Source of the DNA: Limnothrix sp. RL_2_0
Lineage (GTDB): Bacteria; Cyanobacteriota; Cyanobacteriia; Cyanobacteriales; MRBY01
Assembly (NCBI GenBank): GCA_012033055.1
Contig: JAAUPR010000016.1
Location: 1 to 59,613, forward strand
DNA: 59,613 nt
Reading direction: 5' to 3'
Below are positions 31,998-41,430 of the stretch, one piece after another. The translations under genes were made by a program, and so were the position numbers. The notes below the pieces were generated by a model. That model worked only from the letters and a program-made list of their open reading frames with translations, was not told the origin of the DNA and did no database searches. Position 1 is the stretch's first letter, and every line of letters starts with the position of its first letter.

Positions 31998-32624
31998 ATG
32001 CGCGTCAAAATCTGTGGTTTAACTCGTCTGGATCAAGCGGTGGCGATCGCCGATCTCGGTGCGACGGATATTGGTTTTATTTGCGTCAAAAAATCGCCCC
32101 GTTACATTGCCCCAGACAAAATTCTGCCCATCGTTGCAGGTTTACCAAAATCCATTGGTAAAGTTGGCGTTTTTGCCCACCAGTCTCCTACAGAAATTGC
32201 CGGAATTGTCTCCACCACGAAGCTCTCTGTCGTACAACTCCACAGCGATGAATCGCCGGAATTTTGCACTGAGGTACGCACATTATTGCCCCATATCGAA
32301 ATTATTAAAGCCATTCGTGTCGGCGATCGCCAGTCTTTAGAAATCGCTAAAACCTACGAGTCGGTGGTGGATACCCTGTTGCTAGATGCCTATCACCCAG
32401 AACAATTGGGCGGTACGGGTCATACAATTAATTGGCAAGATTTACAGCAATTTTCCCCCAGCATTCCTTGGCTCTTAGCGGGGGGATTAAAGCCCAACAA
32501 TATTAAAAAAGCGTTGTCACTGCTCAACCCTGACGGCATCGATTTATCCAGCGGTGTGGAGGATGCACCGGGACAAAAAAACCTCCAACAAGTTCAACAG
32601 TTAATGGCGCAATTGGCTCAGTAA
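31998..32624 (+). CDS. trpF: Phosphoribosylanthranilate isomerase
   Basis: TrpF catalyses an Amadori rearrangement in tryptophan synthesis. The barrel protein begins [20 protein letters not shown], which holds the catalytic Cys, and has [20 protein letters not shown] with the general-acid Asp and phosphate-binding [19 protein letters not shown] and [16 protein letters not shown] close the barrel. The frame is open from 31938, but ATG 31998 gives the usual N-terminus. It is convergent with the GH3-type gene, 2 bp apart. Confidence 0.95.
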   Translation: MRVKICGLTRLDQAVAIADLGATDIGFICVKKSPRYIAPDKILPIVAGLPKSIGKVGVFAHQSPTEIAGIVSTTKLSVVQLHSDESPEFCTEVRTLLPHIEIIKAIRVGDRQSLEIAKTYESVVDTLLLDAYHPEQLGGTGHTINWQDLQQFSPSIPWLLAGGLKPNNIKKALSLLNPDGIDLSSGVEDAPGQKNLQQVQQLMAQLAQ

Positions 32625-32626
32625 AA

Positions 32627-34108
32627 TCAGTCAAAGAATGGGTCAAATGGTTCCACTTGAAGTAGCGGATATTTGCGATCGCCTAGGCGTTTTTCTTCCC
32701 TGCATTGGGCGGTGATGTTCGGATTAATAGTCACTTGGGCGGGGTCTAATTGTCCGAGGGATCGAGCATGACAGTAATGGAATCCTGTTTGTAGAGCTGC
32801 TTCTAGGGATCTAGCAATATCTACGGCAGATAGGGGTGATCGCTCTAGAAATAAGCAGTAATGGGGCGGATTGGTCAGCACAGGTGCTAAAAAACAGAAA
32901 CCCCAATCTAAAACCCCCAACTTTTGCAAAATTTGCTGTACAAAATCCACCGTCAGTTTCTCCCCGACCAAATCACTCACCTGATTTCCCCGTCCCACAA
33001 ATTCGAGGCAAGGAGTTTGATAATACCAATGGGAAACTTTTAGGCGATCGCCAATACGATAACGAACCAAGCCCCCCAACTGCGAAATTACAAGTTCGTA
33101 AATAACATTTTGCTGTAACTCTGTTACCCCTAAAATTTCACCATCCGGTGCAATAAATTCCAACACAATTTGATTGACTAGAGGGACAAATCCTGCCGCT
33201 CCTACTAGAGGAATAGTCATCGGTGCTTCCGTTGCCAATAACCCTTTACCTTGAATAAAAACTGTTGGAAAATATTGGCGCAAACTTTGGGATTGATCTG
33301 CTGCATACATCCGATCCCAACAAGAAATTAATTTTAATTCCGGCCATAATTGCTCCCAAGGAATTGGAATTTCCAATAAATATTTACGGCGAGTGAGACT
33401 TATTTTATTCCCCAATGCTGCGGCTAATTCTTGATGATGAGTTTGGATGAAATCTAATTGTATTGTTAAAAAACTCGGACTCCAAAGGGACAAGATCTCT
33501 AAATCTACTGCTGACAAAAGGGCGATCGCCAGTTCCCAACGAAAAGAGTTTTGATCAGGAAAATGTTGCCGATCTAACCGCACTAAAAATTGCCGACTAA
33601 GCCAACGCAAAGGCGGACTTAAATACTCTGTATCGTCAATTCCAACATCACTATTACCAATCTGGGGAGAAATGCAAAGATAGGTTTTACCAGTACAAAA
33701 ATCAACACTATAATGTATTAAATCATAAGCCCAGATACAAAACATACGACTAAAACTACCGATTAAAGCCGCTGTATAGGGAATCCATTTTTTTGCCCCA
33801 GAACTACCCGATGTTTGCTCCCAAAAATAGATTTTATTCGCCGTCAAAATAGGCATATCTGGCTGCTTTCGTTGCTGCTTTATCCAAGTTTCAAGATCAT
33901 CATAGGTAACAATAGGTATGTCCTGCCAAGTCGAATTTTTATGAATCCCCAAGCTTTGCCCATAAACGGTTAAAGATAATTGTTTAAGTATCTTTTTTTT
34001 GATATTATATTGGGCTTTAAGTGGATGTTTTAATACCTGTTGAAATCGATAAAATGTAGGCAAAAATAAAAATGACAAGCCTTTAATTAGGTATCTGGAT
34101 AAATTCAT
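32627..34108 (-). CDS. GH3-type acyl-adenylate/amide-forming enzyme
   Basis: A 493-aa relative of plant GH3 proteins, which adenylate a carboxylic acid and often conjugate it to an amine or amino acid. Visible motifs are the ATP loop WEQTSGSSGAKKWIPYT, QGKGLLATEAPMTIPL, and the C-terminal hinge GGLVRYRIGDRLKV. GH3 relatives are scattered in bacteria and usually sit in secondary-metabolism clusters. It is the last gene of the minus-strand arm, and its ATG overlaps the stop of the acyltransferase-like gene (ATGA), implying translational coupling. The acid substrate and amine partner cannot be told from sequence. Confidence 0.8.
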   Translation of the reverse strand: MNLSRYLIKGLSFLFLPTFYRFQQVLKHPLKAQYNIKKKILKQLSLTVYGQSLGIHKNSTWQDIPIVTYDDLETWIKQQRKQPDMPILTANKIYFWEQTSGSSGAKKWIPYTAALIGSFSRMFCIWAYDLIHYSVDFCTGKTYLCISPQIGNSDVGIDDTEYLSPPLRWLSRQFLVRLDRQHFPDQNSFRWELAIALLSAVDLEILSLWSPSFLTIQLDFIQTHHQELAAALGNKISLTRRKYLLEIPIPWEQLWPELKLISCWDRMYAADQSQSLRQYFPTVFIQGKGLLATEAPMTIPLVGAAGFVPLVNQIVLEFIAPDGEILGVTELQQNVIYELVISQLGGLVRYRIGDRLKVSHWYYQTPCLEFVGRGNQVSDLVGEKLTVDFVQQILQKLGVLDWGFCFLAPVLTNPPHYCLFLERSPLSAVDIARSLEAALQTGFHYCHARSLGQLDPAQVTINPNITAQCREEKRLGDRKYPLLQVEPFDPFFD

Positions 34109-34745
34109 GCCTCATTTTTTTGATCTGGTTGATTATTATTCATTTTTCTGTCTGGATAAATAATCGTATCAAAAGGAATATATTCACCATCCGTAATGAC
34201 GACACCTGGAGCGATTTTGACATTACTACCAATGAAAACATTACTGCCAATTTTGACTGGTTTAACATACAACAGTAAATCATTCTTTTTTGGTTTAATC
34301 ACGTGGGATATCGTAGCAGAAAGGTGCCCAAAAATTACGCGATCGCCTACTTCAATTAAACCTCGATCAATAATATGTACCGAAGGAGACCAATAAACTT
34401 GGCGACCAATTTTTGCACCCCAAAGTCTTAACCAGAGAGAAAATAAGCCCGGAATTAAATGTAAGATTGTTTCTAAAACAGGGAATAAGCTATAAATTAA
34501 TTGGATTTGATAACTGCCCCACCAAGGACTATATTTTTTTTAAGAAGGTAACTTGTACCAAATTTTATTGGATAAAAGTAGCCATGTAAATGATAAATAA
34601 GTAAGGGAAAAATATAGAGGATAAAAATCAAAGCAAGTATGGCAAGAATATTAGGCAAAAAAATAAGCCAGAGAAAACAACCTAGGGCGATCGCCATAAC
34701 AAAGGCGGGAAAAAAGGTGAGTAATTGGCTCAATAATGTCATCAA
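34105..34745 (-). CDS. Left-handed beta-helix (hexapeptide) acyltransferase-like protein, frameshifted
   Basis: The N-terminal half is hydrophobic (two or three helices within LLTFFPAFVMAIALG and NILAILALIFILYIFPLLIY). The other half, in another frame, reads YSPWWGSYQIQLIYSLFPVL, a conserved IPGLFSLWLRLWGAKIGR, then hexapeptide-type turns (VKIGSNVFIGSNVKIAPGVV). One missing A in the A8 run (34534-34541) separates them; nine As give a continuous 213-aa protein. Hexapeptide proteins of this type usually transfer acyl groups. It lies between the hydroxylase (10-bp gap) and GH3 (4-bp overlap). Confidence 0.7.
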
Positions 34746-34755
34746 GATAGTCCTA

Positions 34756-35502
34756 TTAAAAAAATGGAAAAAATAGTTTATGTCCCAAGCTCATTTTTAG
34801 CTTAATGCCTAAGGGAGAAATACTTGAGACAGAATCAATTAATGTTTGATGAAGACGATCCCACAGTTTTAAATTTGCACCAAAATTTCCCATCGTACCT
34901 TTTCTATGATGATTGGCATGATCTTGGGGCAAAATCAACCAGGAATTAAGGAGTGAATAAATCCGTGACTTTGGGTCAATATTAAGGGAACTATGCCGCC
35001 ATAAATCTAACAAATAGGTTAATGAAATTCCCCATAAATAGCCCCTTGGATCATCTAATAAATAAAGCATGAAACTATGCACCCAAACATAGGGAATAAA
35101 TAAGCTTGACCATAATGTATTACGTGAAGAACCCAACATATCCATCTGAGTAATAGTGTGATGAACAATGTGAATGGGAAATAATTTTACGGTATGTAAA
35201 CTACGATGCGCCCAGTAATAAAGATAATCAACTCCCACAAAAGCAACTAAAAAACTGAGCCAAGGTTGCCACTCTAAACAAGCTTTTTCGTCAGGAAAAA
35301 TACAAGTATAACCCTGCATAATTAATATTGTTTGTAAGAGAGGAATAGCAGCGCCTTGCACAGATAAACCAAGACAATCAAGCAACCAACTTTCTCTAGA
35401 TTTTTGGCGTAGGTATTGGCATTGTTGGGATTGTAATAAACTTAAGCTGAAGAACAACCAAAAACTTAATAATGCAAACATTTTTTTGACCTCATCATTC
35501 AT
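34756..35502 (-). CDS. Sterol desaturase/fatty acid hydroxylase superfamily protein
   Basis: A membrane diiron oxygenase with the histidine clusters in order: H99-RSL-H103, H111-IV-H114-H115, and H195-AN-H198-H199, plus H170. Hydrophobic segments (WLFFSLSLL, LVAFVGVDYLYYWAH, LWGISLTYLLDL) surround them. The family hydroxylates or desaturates lipids, carotenoids or sterols; C-H oxidation of a lipid-like intermediate is inferred. It lies between the Rieske gene (6-bp gap) and the acyltransferase-like gene. Base composition is more AT-rich than the flanking housekeeping genes. Confidence 0.85.
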   Translation of the reverse strand: MNDEVKKMFALLSFWLFFSLSLLQSQQCQYLRQKSRESWLLDCLGLSVQGAAIPLLQTILIMQGYTCIFPDEKACLEWQPWLSFLVAFVGVDYLYYWAHRSLHTVKLFPIHIVHHTITQMDMLGSSRNTLWSSLFIPYVWVHSFMLYLLDDPRGYLWGISLTYLLDLWRHSSLNIDPKSRIYSLLNSWLILPQDHANHHRKGTMGNFGANLKLWDRLHQTLIDSVSSISPLGIKLKMSLGHKLFFPFF

Positions 35503-35508
35503 TATTTA

Positions 35509-36522
35509 TCAAACCCAAAAGGTCACATCTACTGTTTTATCTGGCAGTAATCTAGGATCTTCTCCTTTGGCGATCGCCTCCCGAATAGACTCCACAAAAA
35601 CATGAATTGTATCGGCGGGAGTATGGGCAAATTTTGTACCATATTTAGTAATGACCTCCTGTTGAATTTTGAGAATTTTGACATCCTGCCCGATAATTCT
35701 TTTGGCAGTAAACCGGACAAAAGGAATCACTAATTTCGTCCAAATGCCATAATTAAATGCGGCTTCTGTATAGACTAAAGTTGAGGTTGGGTTTTCTGGA
35801 ATGGATTGACTGGTAATAAATAAATGCCGATTTTGCCCAAATCTATATTCAACGGAAGTAACATTAGGCATAAAGAAGCGATCGCTATGAAAGATTGGCT
35901 CTTGGTGAGGATTTAGAAACCATGACCACCAGCCCAAATTATTTGTTTCATTCTGATAATCAGCGATTACTTTTCCTTCACGACGGCTGACAGTCATCGC
36001 TATTTTTTGATGTTTAGTTTGGCGAAAAATACCGGGATGAACTGATACGGTATGGGGAATATCAATAAAATTTTCAGCACAATTGGTCACGTTATTATTA
36101 AACCGATGAGTGACTCGTACCCGTTGCCAATTTGGTTCACCATAGTGGGGCATTGCAAAAGGGGGGGCGATAGGTTCCGCAAGACAAACATAAATGAAGC
36201 CTTCTTGTTCGCAGGTAAGGTAATGTTTTGCCCGGAGTTGTGCCCTCGGTTGAAATTGCTGCGCCTCTGCTGGCACGGCGGTTACGCGCCCCTGATCGCC
36301 ATAGACCCAACCATGGTACGGACAATGCAAATGACCCGCCCGCACTGACCCGCAGGATAGGCGACTATTGCGGTGTATACAACGATCTTGGAGGGCGATC
36401 GCCTGACCCTTGGCATCCCGAAAAATGGCTAACCATTCCCCCAAAAGCTGACGAGCAATCACCTTATTTGGAGGTAAGGCTTCACTTTGGGCAACCACAT
36501 ACCAAAAATTTTCAAACTTCAT
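35509..36522 (-). CDS. Rieske non-heme iron oxygenase (first of two)
   Basis: The Rieske cluster ligands are C48-x-H50 and C67-x2-H70 (DRCIHRNSRL, LHCPYHGWVYG). The mononuclear iron triad is D154, H157 and H162 in CAENFIDIPHTVSVH. Length (337 aa) and architecture match single-component-type oxygenases such as pheophorbide a oxygenase or KshA-like enzymes. A dedicated plant-type ferredoxin lies 2 bp upstream and is the obvious electron donor; the reductase could be the PetH encoded elsewhere in this window. The substrate is unknown. Confidence 0.9.
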   Translation of the reverse strand: MKFENFWYVVAQSEALPPNKVIARQLLGEWLAIFRDAKGQAIALQDRCIHRNSRLSCGSVRAGHLHCPYHGWVYGDQGRVTAVPAEAQQFQPRAQLRAKHYLTCEQEGFIYVCLAEPIAPPFAMPHYGEPNWQRVRVTHRFNNNVTNCAENFIDIPHTVSVHPGIFRQTKHQKIAMTVSRREGKVIADYQNETNNLGWWSWFLNPHQEPIFHSDRFFMPNVTSVEYRFGQNRHLFITSQSIPENPTSTLVYTEAAFNYGIWTKLVIPFVRFTAKRIIGQDVKILKIQQEVITKYGTKFAHTPADTIHVFVESIREAIAKGEDPRLLPDKTVDVTFWV

Positions 36523-36524
36523 GA

Positions 36525-36809
36525 CTACCCGTAGGTGGCGATCGCAATATCTGTCGTCAATTCAATTTGACAAGCTAATCTTGCTTGGGGATCGTTAGGA
36601 GCCAAAATCTCTAACAACTCCATTTCTTCTACTTTTGGAAGTGGAATGTCTCCGGTTACAGCAACCAAACAAGTACCACACAATCCAGTGCGACAACCAA
36701 ATAAAATAGGTGAATTTTGTACGGTTAATTTTTCTGACAAAACATCATATTTTTCAAGGGAAATAGATGGAAAAATACTATTAGGAAAGGAGATCAGACA
36801 TTTATTCAT
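36525..36809 (-). CDS. Plant-type [2Fe-2S] ferredoxin
   Basis: A 94-aa ferredoxin with ligands C39, C44, C47 and C80 (LFGCRTGLCGTCLVAVTGD and RLACQIEL). The spacing CX4CX2C followed by a distant Cys is that of plant/cyanobacterial ferredoxins. It is divergent from photosynthetic PetF in sequence and directly precedes the Rieske oxygenase, so it probably serves the cluster's oxygenases. Confidence 0.9.
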   Translation of the reverse strand: MNKCLISFPNSIFPSISLEKYDVLSEKLTVQNSPILFGCRTGLCGTCLVAVTGDIPLPKVEEMELLEILAPNDPQARLACQIELTTDIAIATYG

Positions 36810-36957
36810 GCTTTAAGTTTTGTTTCCCTTTTTTGTTCACGATAATTTAGGATAAGCTTATGGGAAGCTATCCCAGAGAGAAAAAAATTCTTCAAGTTAA
36901 AACAATATTGAAATCAAACACAGCTAGATACTTATCGAAGATACTTATTAATTTTAA

Positions 36958-37440
36958 TATTTCTGATCTGAGAAGTCAGTAGATTGCAGATTATATTTAA
37001 TATTATTTTGCGGTGACCAAACCGAAGGATCCAAACGGTTCACATAATTAATATAGTGTCTTAAAAGGGCATCAATCATTAACAAAATATTCGCCTTAAA
37101 TTAAATATTGTCATAAATCAAAACATCTCATGGCGCAATACATAATAAGCTGATCTTGTACAAATTAATAAAAATTGACTCACCAATTAACCCAAAAGAC
37201 TTCGACGTTTTGCTGTGACATAAATCGGCTAAATTTTGATTTTACTTAATTCTGGATCAACACCATAGGGATTAATACTGGGGACAGGTACATAGGCATA
37301 AATCATATGCAATGGTGGAAAAAACGTACATTTTTCATGATCGTATAGATTTAACTTAATGAAGTTTCAACTGGGCACTAGGACAGGCAACATACTCTCC
37401 CTTACTAATAATTTGCCAATTGTTGAAAATCCGCATCTTT
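36958..37440 (-). pseudogene. Decayed coding remnant between ferredoxin and exporter
   Basis: Several minus-strand fragments look protein-coding but are broken. One starts MRIFNNWQIISKGEYVACPS (near 37440), resembling the start of a Rieske-type oxygenase. The next, in another frame, contains CTFFPPLHMIYAYVPVPSIN and is cut by an in-frame TAG before PIYVTAKRRSLLG. A third reads IDALLRHYINYVNRLDPSVW and ends near 36958. They may derive from one or two lost genes. The family is not certain. Confidence 0.35.
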
Positions 37441-37550
37441 ATTCCCCTTTAAAATGGGGCTTGACGACATTAGCTAAGAAAACAATTAAATCAATATTAG
37501 AGAACAATTTAGACATAATCTAAACCTCACAAATCTAATCTAATATAGTG

Positions 37551-38933
37551 CTATTTTGGGCGACGTAAGCTAAAGAAATTCTTGACTTCTGTTGGGCTGT
37601 ATTTTGACTTAGAACGGTAGCGAGAAATCAAGACAATACTCGCTTCTAATATTTTTCCTAATGAATGAGTTAATTCCAAGAATTGTTCTTCATCCTCTGC
37701 TGTAAAGGGGTTATTGGTCTGCTTATTGAGTAATTGCACAACGGCAAAGACTTGTTGTTTATTATTGATTAAAGGCATACAAAGAATATTGCGGGTGCGA
37801 TAACCAGTATCTCTATCAACCTGCTGATTAAAACGTTTATCGGCATAGGCATCGGGAATGTTTACAAATTCACCTGTTGTTGCCACATAACCCACGATTC
37901 CCGCATTAATGGGTAGTTTGATATCAATACTTTCTCCCCCAACACCCCGGGCATTTTTAGACCAGAGTTGTTGATTAATTCGATCAACAATAAAAATTGT
38001 GGCTTGATCCGCCTGAAGTAAAGTCGCAATACGTAACGCCACCACTTGAATAATTTCTTCTAGCTTATAGCCAAGGGTTTGTTCATTTAATAAATCAATC
38101 ATGCGTAAAAGCTGTTCAAATTGTTGATTGAGTTGATTTAAAAAGACTGAAAATTGTTGTGTAGATAGGTTGTCAATGCGATGTTTTAGTTCATCTTTAT
38201 CTGAACGTTTAATCACTGCCATCATATTTTGAATATCGACCAGAAATTTGTCTGTAGATGAAGCTAATTTGCCATCTTCTAAGCTTAAAATACGGTCGGC
38301 AATATCGAGAATTCGGTTGTCATGGGTTACGAGCACAATGGTGCAATTTTGTTGTCTTGCTAGTTGTTGCATTAGTTCGACTACATCGCGACCACTTGCC
38401 TTATCTAAAGCTGCGGTGGGTTCGTCTGCCAAAATGATTTTGGGTTGATTAATAAGGGCACGGGCGATCGCCACCCGTTGTTTTTGTCCCCCTGATAATT
38501 GGGCGGGATAAGCATGTAGAAATTCGCCTAAACCGACGGATTCAAGCATTGCTGCTGCCTGTTGATTAGCGATTTCCATGGAGGGCAGATCCTTGAGTAC
38601 TAGGGACATTTGCACATTCTGTAAAGCGGTTAAGGAACTGAGAAGATTATGGCTTTGAAAAATAAACCCAATTTGTTGACGAATCTTTTCCAGAAAACGA
38701 TTATTTGCCCCTTGTAATTCCTGTTCTAAAATTTTTAAACTGCCTTCTTGTATTGATCGCAAACCGCCAATTAAAGTTAATAGAGTTGTTTTACCAGATC
38801 CAGATGGTCTCGTTATGATGATGATTTCACCAAATTGAATCTCGATGGAAATATCAAATAAAATCTGTTTGCGTAGATTTCCTTTACCATAATAATGGTT
38901 AACTTGATTAATGGCGATCGCTGGTCTTGTCAT
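37551..38933 (-). CDS. DevA-like ABC ATPase fused to a GAF domain
   Basis: Residues 1-235 form an ABC ATPase of the MacB/DevA type: signature LSGGQKQRVAIARAL, Walker B IILADEPTAALD and switch VLVTHD. The Walker A loop reads TRPSGSGKTT, with Arg42 where the first glycine (GPSGSGKT) is expected, a one-base GGA-to-AGA difference. After a helical linker, residues about 285-440 form a GAF domain (TLLQADQATIFIVDRINQQL, LPINAGIVGYVATTGE, VVQLLNKQ). Usual DevA proteins are about 240 aa, so the C-terminal sensor-like domain is an addition. It is the last gene of the exporter operon. Confidence 0.85.
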   Translation of the reverse strand: MTRPAIAINQVNHYYGKGNLRKQILFDISIEIQFGEIIIITRPSGSGKTTLLTLIGGLRSIQEGSLKILEQELQGANNRFLEKIRQQIGFIFQSHNLLSSLTALQNVQMSLVLKDLPSMEIANQQAAAMLESVGLGEFLHAYPAQLSGGQKQRVAIARALINQPKIILADEPTAALDKASGRDVVELMQQLARQQNCTIVLVTHDNRILDIADRILSLEDGKLASSTDKFLVDIQNMMAVIKRSDKDELKHRIDNLSTQQFSVFLNQLNQQFEQLLRMIDLLNEQTLGYKLEEIIQVVALRIATLLQADQATIFIVDRINQQLWSKNARGVGGESIDIKLPINAGIVGYVATTGEFVNIPDAYADKRFNQQVDRDTGYRTRNILCMPLINNKQQVFAVVQLLNKQTNNPFTAEDEEQFLELTHSLGKILEASIVLISRYRSKSKYSPTEVKNFFSLRRPK

Positions 38934-38967
38934 CCTTAAAACCTAGATAAAAACTAAATATATATAA

Positions 38968-40152
38968 CTAAAATTTCTGGGCATAAATATCAGCGGGATC
39001 AATTTTATCTAAACGCCTAGCCGCAATTATGGCAGCAAATAAACACATCAAAATTGTCGATAAAAAAATACTGATGCCGACATGTAGTTCTAGGGGAATT
39101 AAAAGCCCTGTTAGTTGACTTAAGGATGCACAAAGCAAAATACTGATTAATAATCCTGGAATAAAACCAAGGATGGCAATAAATAATGACTGCAATAAAA
39201 TAACGCTTAAAAGATATTGACTTGAATGACCAATTGCCCTCAATGTGCCATATTGCACCATGTTTTGTTTAATATCGGTTGTGATAATGTTATAGACAAT
39301 CACTGTGCCAATGACAAAGCCAATAATCGCCCCAAGGGTAAAGATAAAACCAAGGGTAGCAGTGCTATAAAATTTAATTTCTCTGGCAACATAATCTTGT
39401 TTCGTCAGGATATGTACATCATTGGGTAAAATCTGTTCTAGGTGAGTAATTAATTGCTGGAAATTCGTCCCTTTTTTAACAGTTAATAACCCTAAATCAA
39501 CGTCTTCTAGAGATTTCCGAAAATTGCCAGCAAAGCCAGAAGGTCGTTGGGAAAAGATATCAAAAAAAGTGCGGTCGCCCATAATGAGATTCCCATCAGC
39601 AATAAAATCTGTGCCTAAGGTAAAATTGCCAACCACCTTAATGCGATAACCAGAAAGCTCTGTACTCACCCCCTCCTCCATTGCTCCATAGGCAGCTTTG
39701 GATTTGAGATCTGTTAATACTGTATCGGCACGTTTTAGCGCATTTAAAGATGGCTCAATTTCAGGAAGCAAAAATAGATTCTTTTCTGGATTAAAGGCAA
39801 AAACACGAATGACCCTTTCTTTCGATGTGATCTCATTTTTCCAGGTGGCTAGGGTGAGATAAAAAGCATCTGCGCCTGTAATTTCCAGCAAGGATTGGGC
39901 TTGGTATAACCTTGTTTTTTTAAAAGTTCGCTCTAGGGTTGTAATATTGCGCTGGGAATTAATCATAATTAGATCAGCGTTTAAGAGTTGCAGAAAGGCA
40001 ACATTACTCGCCAACATGCCATTGCGAAAGCCTATTTGGGTAAACATTAACATCACGGCAAAACCGACAGCGAAAATTGCAGCAACAAATCGTTGTCGAT
40101 GATGAATTAAATTTCGCCAAGATAATGAGGCTTTAAACAATAAAACTTGCAT
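38968..40152 (-). CDS. DevC-like ABC permease (second copy)
   Basis: A 394-aa FtsX/MacB-type permease: one N-terminal helix (RFVAAIFAVGFAVMLMFTQIGF), a periplasmic domain of about 200 residues and three C-terminal helices (LGAIIGFVIGTVIVYNIITT, LLSVILLQSLFIAILGFIPG, ISIFLSTILMCLFAAIIAA). TDIKQNMVQYGTLRAIGH is the conserved coupling motif of DevC. Two different DevC genes side by side suggest a heterodimeric membrane unit. The gap to the ATPase gene is 34 bp. Confidence 0.85.
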   Translation of the reverse strand: MQVLLFKASLSWRNLIHHRQRFVAAIFAVGFAVMLMFTQIGFRNGMLASNVAFLQLLNADLIMINSQRNITTLERTFKKTRLYQAQSLLEITGADAFYLTLATWKNEITSKERVIRVFAFNPEKNLFLLPEIEPSLNALKRADTVLTDLKSKAAYGAMEEGVSTELSGYRIKVVGNFTLGTDFIADGNLIMGDRTFFDIFSQRPSGFAGNFRKSLEDVDLGLLTVKKGTNFQQLITHLEQILPNDVHILTKQDYVAREIKFYSTATLGFIFTLGAIIGFVIGTVIVYNIITTDIKQNMVQYGTLRAIGHSSQYLLSVILLQSLFIAILGFIPGLLISILLCASLSQLTGLLIPLELHVGISIFLSTILMCLFAAIIAARRLDKIDPADIYAQKF

Positions 40153-40203
40153 CGTAATTTAAACATAATTTAAACAATATTAATTTAAACAATATAATTC
40201 ATG

Positions 40204-41424
40204 CTAATTGAAGATATCGGAAGGGTCTAATTTGATGACTTTTTGCAAAGATACTAATGCTGATAAGTTACACATAATCAAGGTTAAAAAAAGGACTAAT
40301 AAAATACGTAGGATTGATATTTGTATGGGCAATGCAGTAGCGGAGCGCATAATTTGGTACAGGGCTAATGACCCAAATAACCCGACAATATAGCCGAGTA
40401 ATCCTATAATTGTTGATTGTTGAATGACAATTTTTGCTAATTGTTGGTTACTATAACCCGTCGCTTTGAGAGTGCCATATTCAGGGAGTCTTTCCATCAC
40501 ATCGGCGTTTAAAATTTGATAGACAATAACTGCACCAATTAAGAAGGCAGTGGATACGCCAAAGCTGACAATAATGCCAATGGAGGTGGAGGTTAGCCAG
40601 TAATATTGGTCTTTTGCGGCGGCTTCGGCTCGGCTTAAAACGGTAATGCTTTGGGGTACAAGTTGACGTATTTGGGTAATGACTTGATCGATATCGACAT
40701 CGGGTTTTATTTTAACTAAACCTAGACTAATTTCATCGGGCGATCGCCTAGGATAAAAACGATTAAAATTTTGCTCACTCATTAATACGGAGCCAATAAA
40801 GCGAAAACTATTATTCATGGTGAATAGACCACCAACTTTTACTCTTTTCCCTTGAAGCTCTGAGACTATACCTGTTGTAACTGTGCCAAAGTTATCATCG
40901 GATAAGCGGTTAAATAGAACAGTATCTTGCTGTTGTAGGATATTGCGTTTTTGATTGATTTCTTGGGATTTAAAAGTAGATTTTTCTAGGGGGATTGCCA
41001 TCACTAAAATGCTATTTAAACTTTGATCTTCAGGATTTTTAAAGTCACTAAAGGAAAGATACACTGAGGCGGTGGAGGCGACATCGGCTAGTCCATTAAC
41101 GCGGTATAGTTGTTGACGGGAAAAGGGCTGGGTAAAACTGACTTCTAGGGATTTTTGGGAAATTAAAACGATATCAAAATCGAGTTGGTCATAAATTAAT
41201 GTTGCACCTTGCAAAACAGCGCCTAAAATGCCGAGTTGCATAAAAATCAACATCACGGCAAAACTAATGGCGGCGATCGCCAGGGCGAATTGTCCGGGGG
41301 CTTGTCGGAGGTTACGCCAAGGTAAGGGTGGACCAGTCCAGCGACGTTTTGCAAATATATTTAGGTCTTTTAATCTATTCAATTTTTTCAATCTCCACTG
41401 ATCGCCACCATTAATGCCTACCAT
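40204..41424 (-). CDS. DevC-like ABC permease (first copy)
   Basis: The same architecture as the next gene: N-terminal helix (QFALAIAAISFAVMLIFMQLG), large periplasmic domain, three C-terminal helices and the coupling motif NADVMERLPEYGTLKATGYS. Sequence is clearly diverged from the other copy, so this is not a recent duplication. The stop of DevB lies 6 bp upstream of this start. DevBCA exporters carry glycolipids across the envelope with an outer-membrane TolC-like partner, which is not encoded here. Confidence 0.85.
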   Translation of the reverse strand: MVGINGGDQWRLKKLNRLKDLNIFAKRRWTGPPLPWRNLRQAPGQFALAIAAISFAVMLIFMQLGILGAVLQGATLIYDQLDFDIVLISQKSLEVSFTQPFSRQQLYRVNGLADVASTASVYLSFSDFKNPEDQSLNSILVMAIPLEKSTFKSQEINQKRNILQQQDTVLFNRLSDDNFGTVTTGIVSELQGKRVKVGGLFTMNNSFRFIGSVLMSEQNFNRFYPRRSPDEISLGLVKIKPDVDIDQVITQIRQLVPQSITVLSRAEAAAKDQYYWLTSTSIGIIVSFGVSTAFLIGAVIVYQILNADVMERLPEYGTLKATGYSNQQLAKIVIQQSTIIGLLGYIVGLFGSLALYQIMRSATALPIQISILRILLVLFLTLIMCNLSALVSLQKVIKLDPSDIFN

Positions 41425-41430
41425 CCATGG

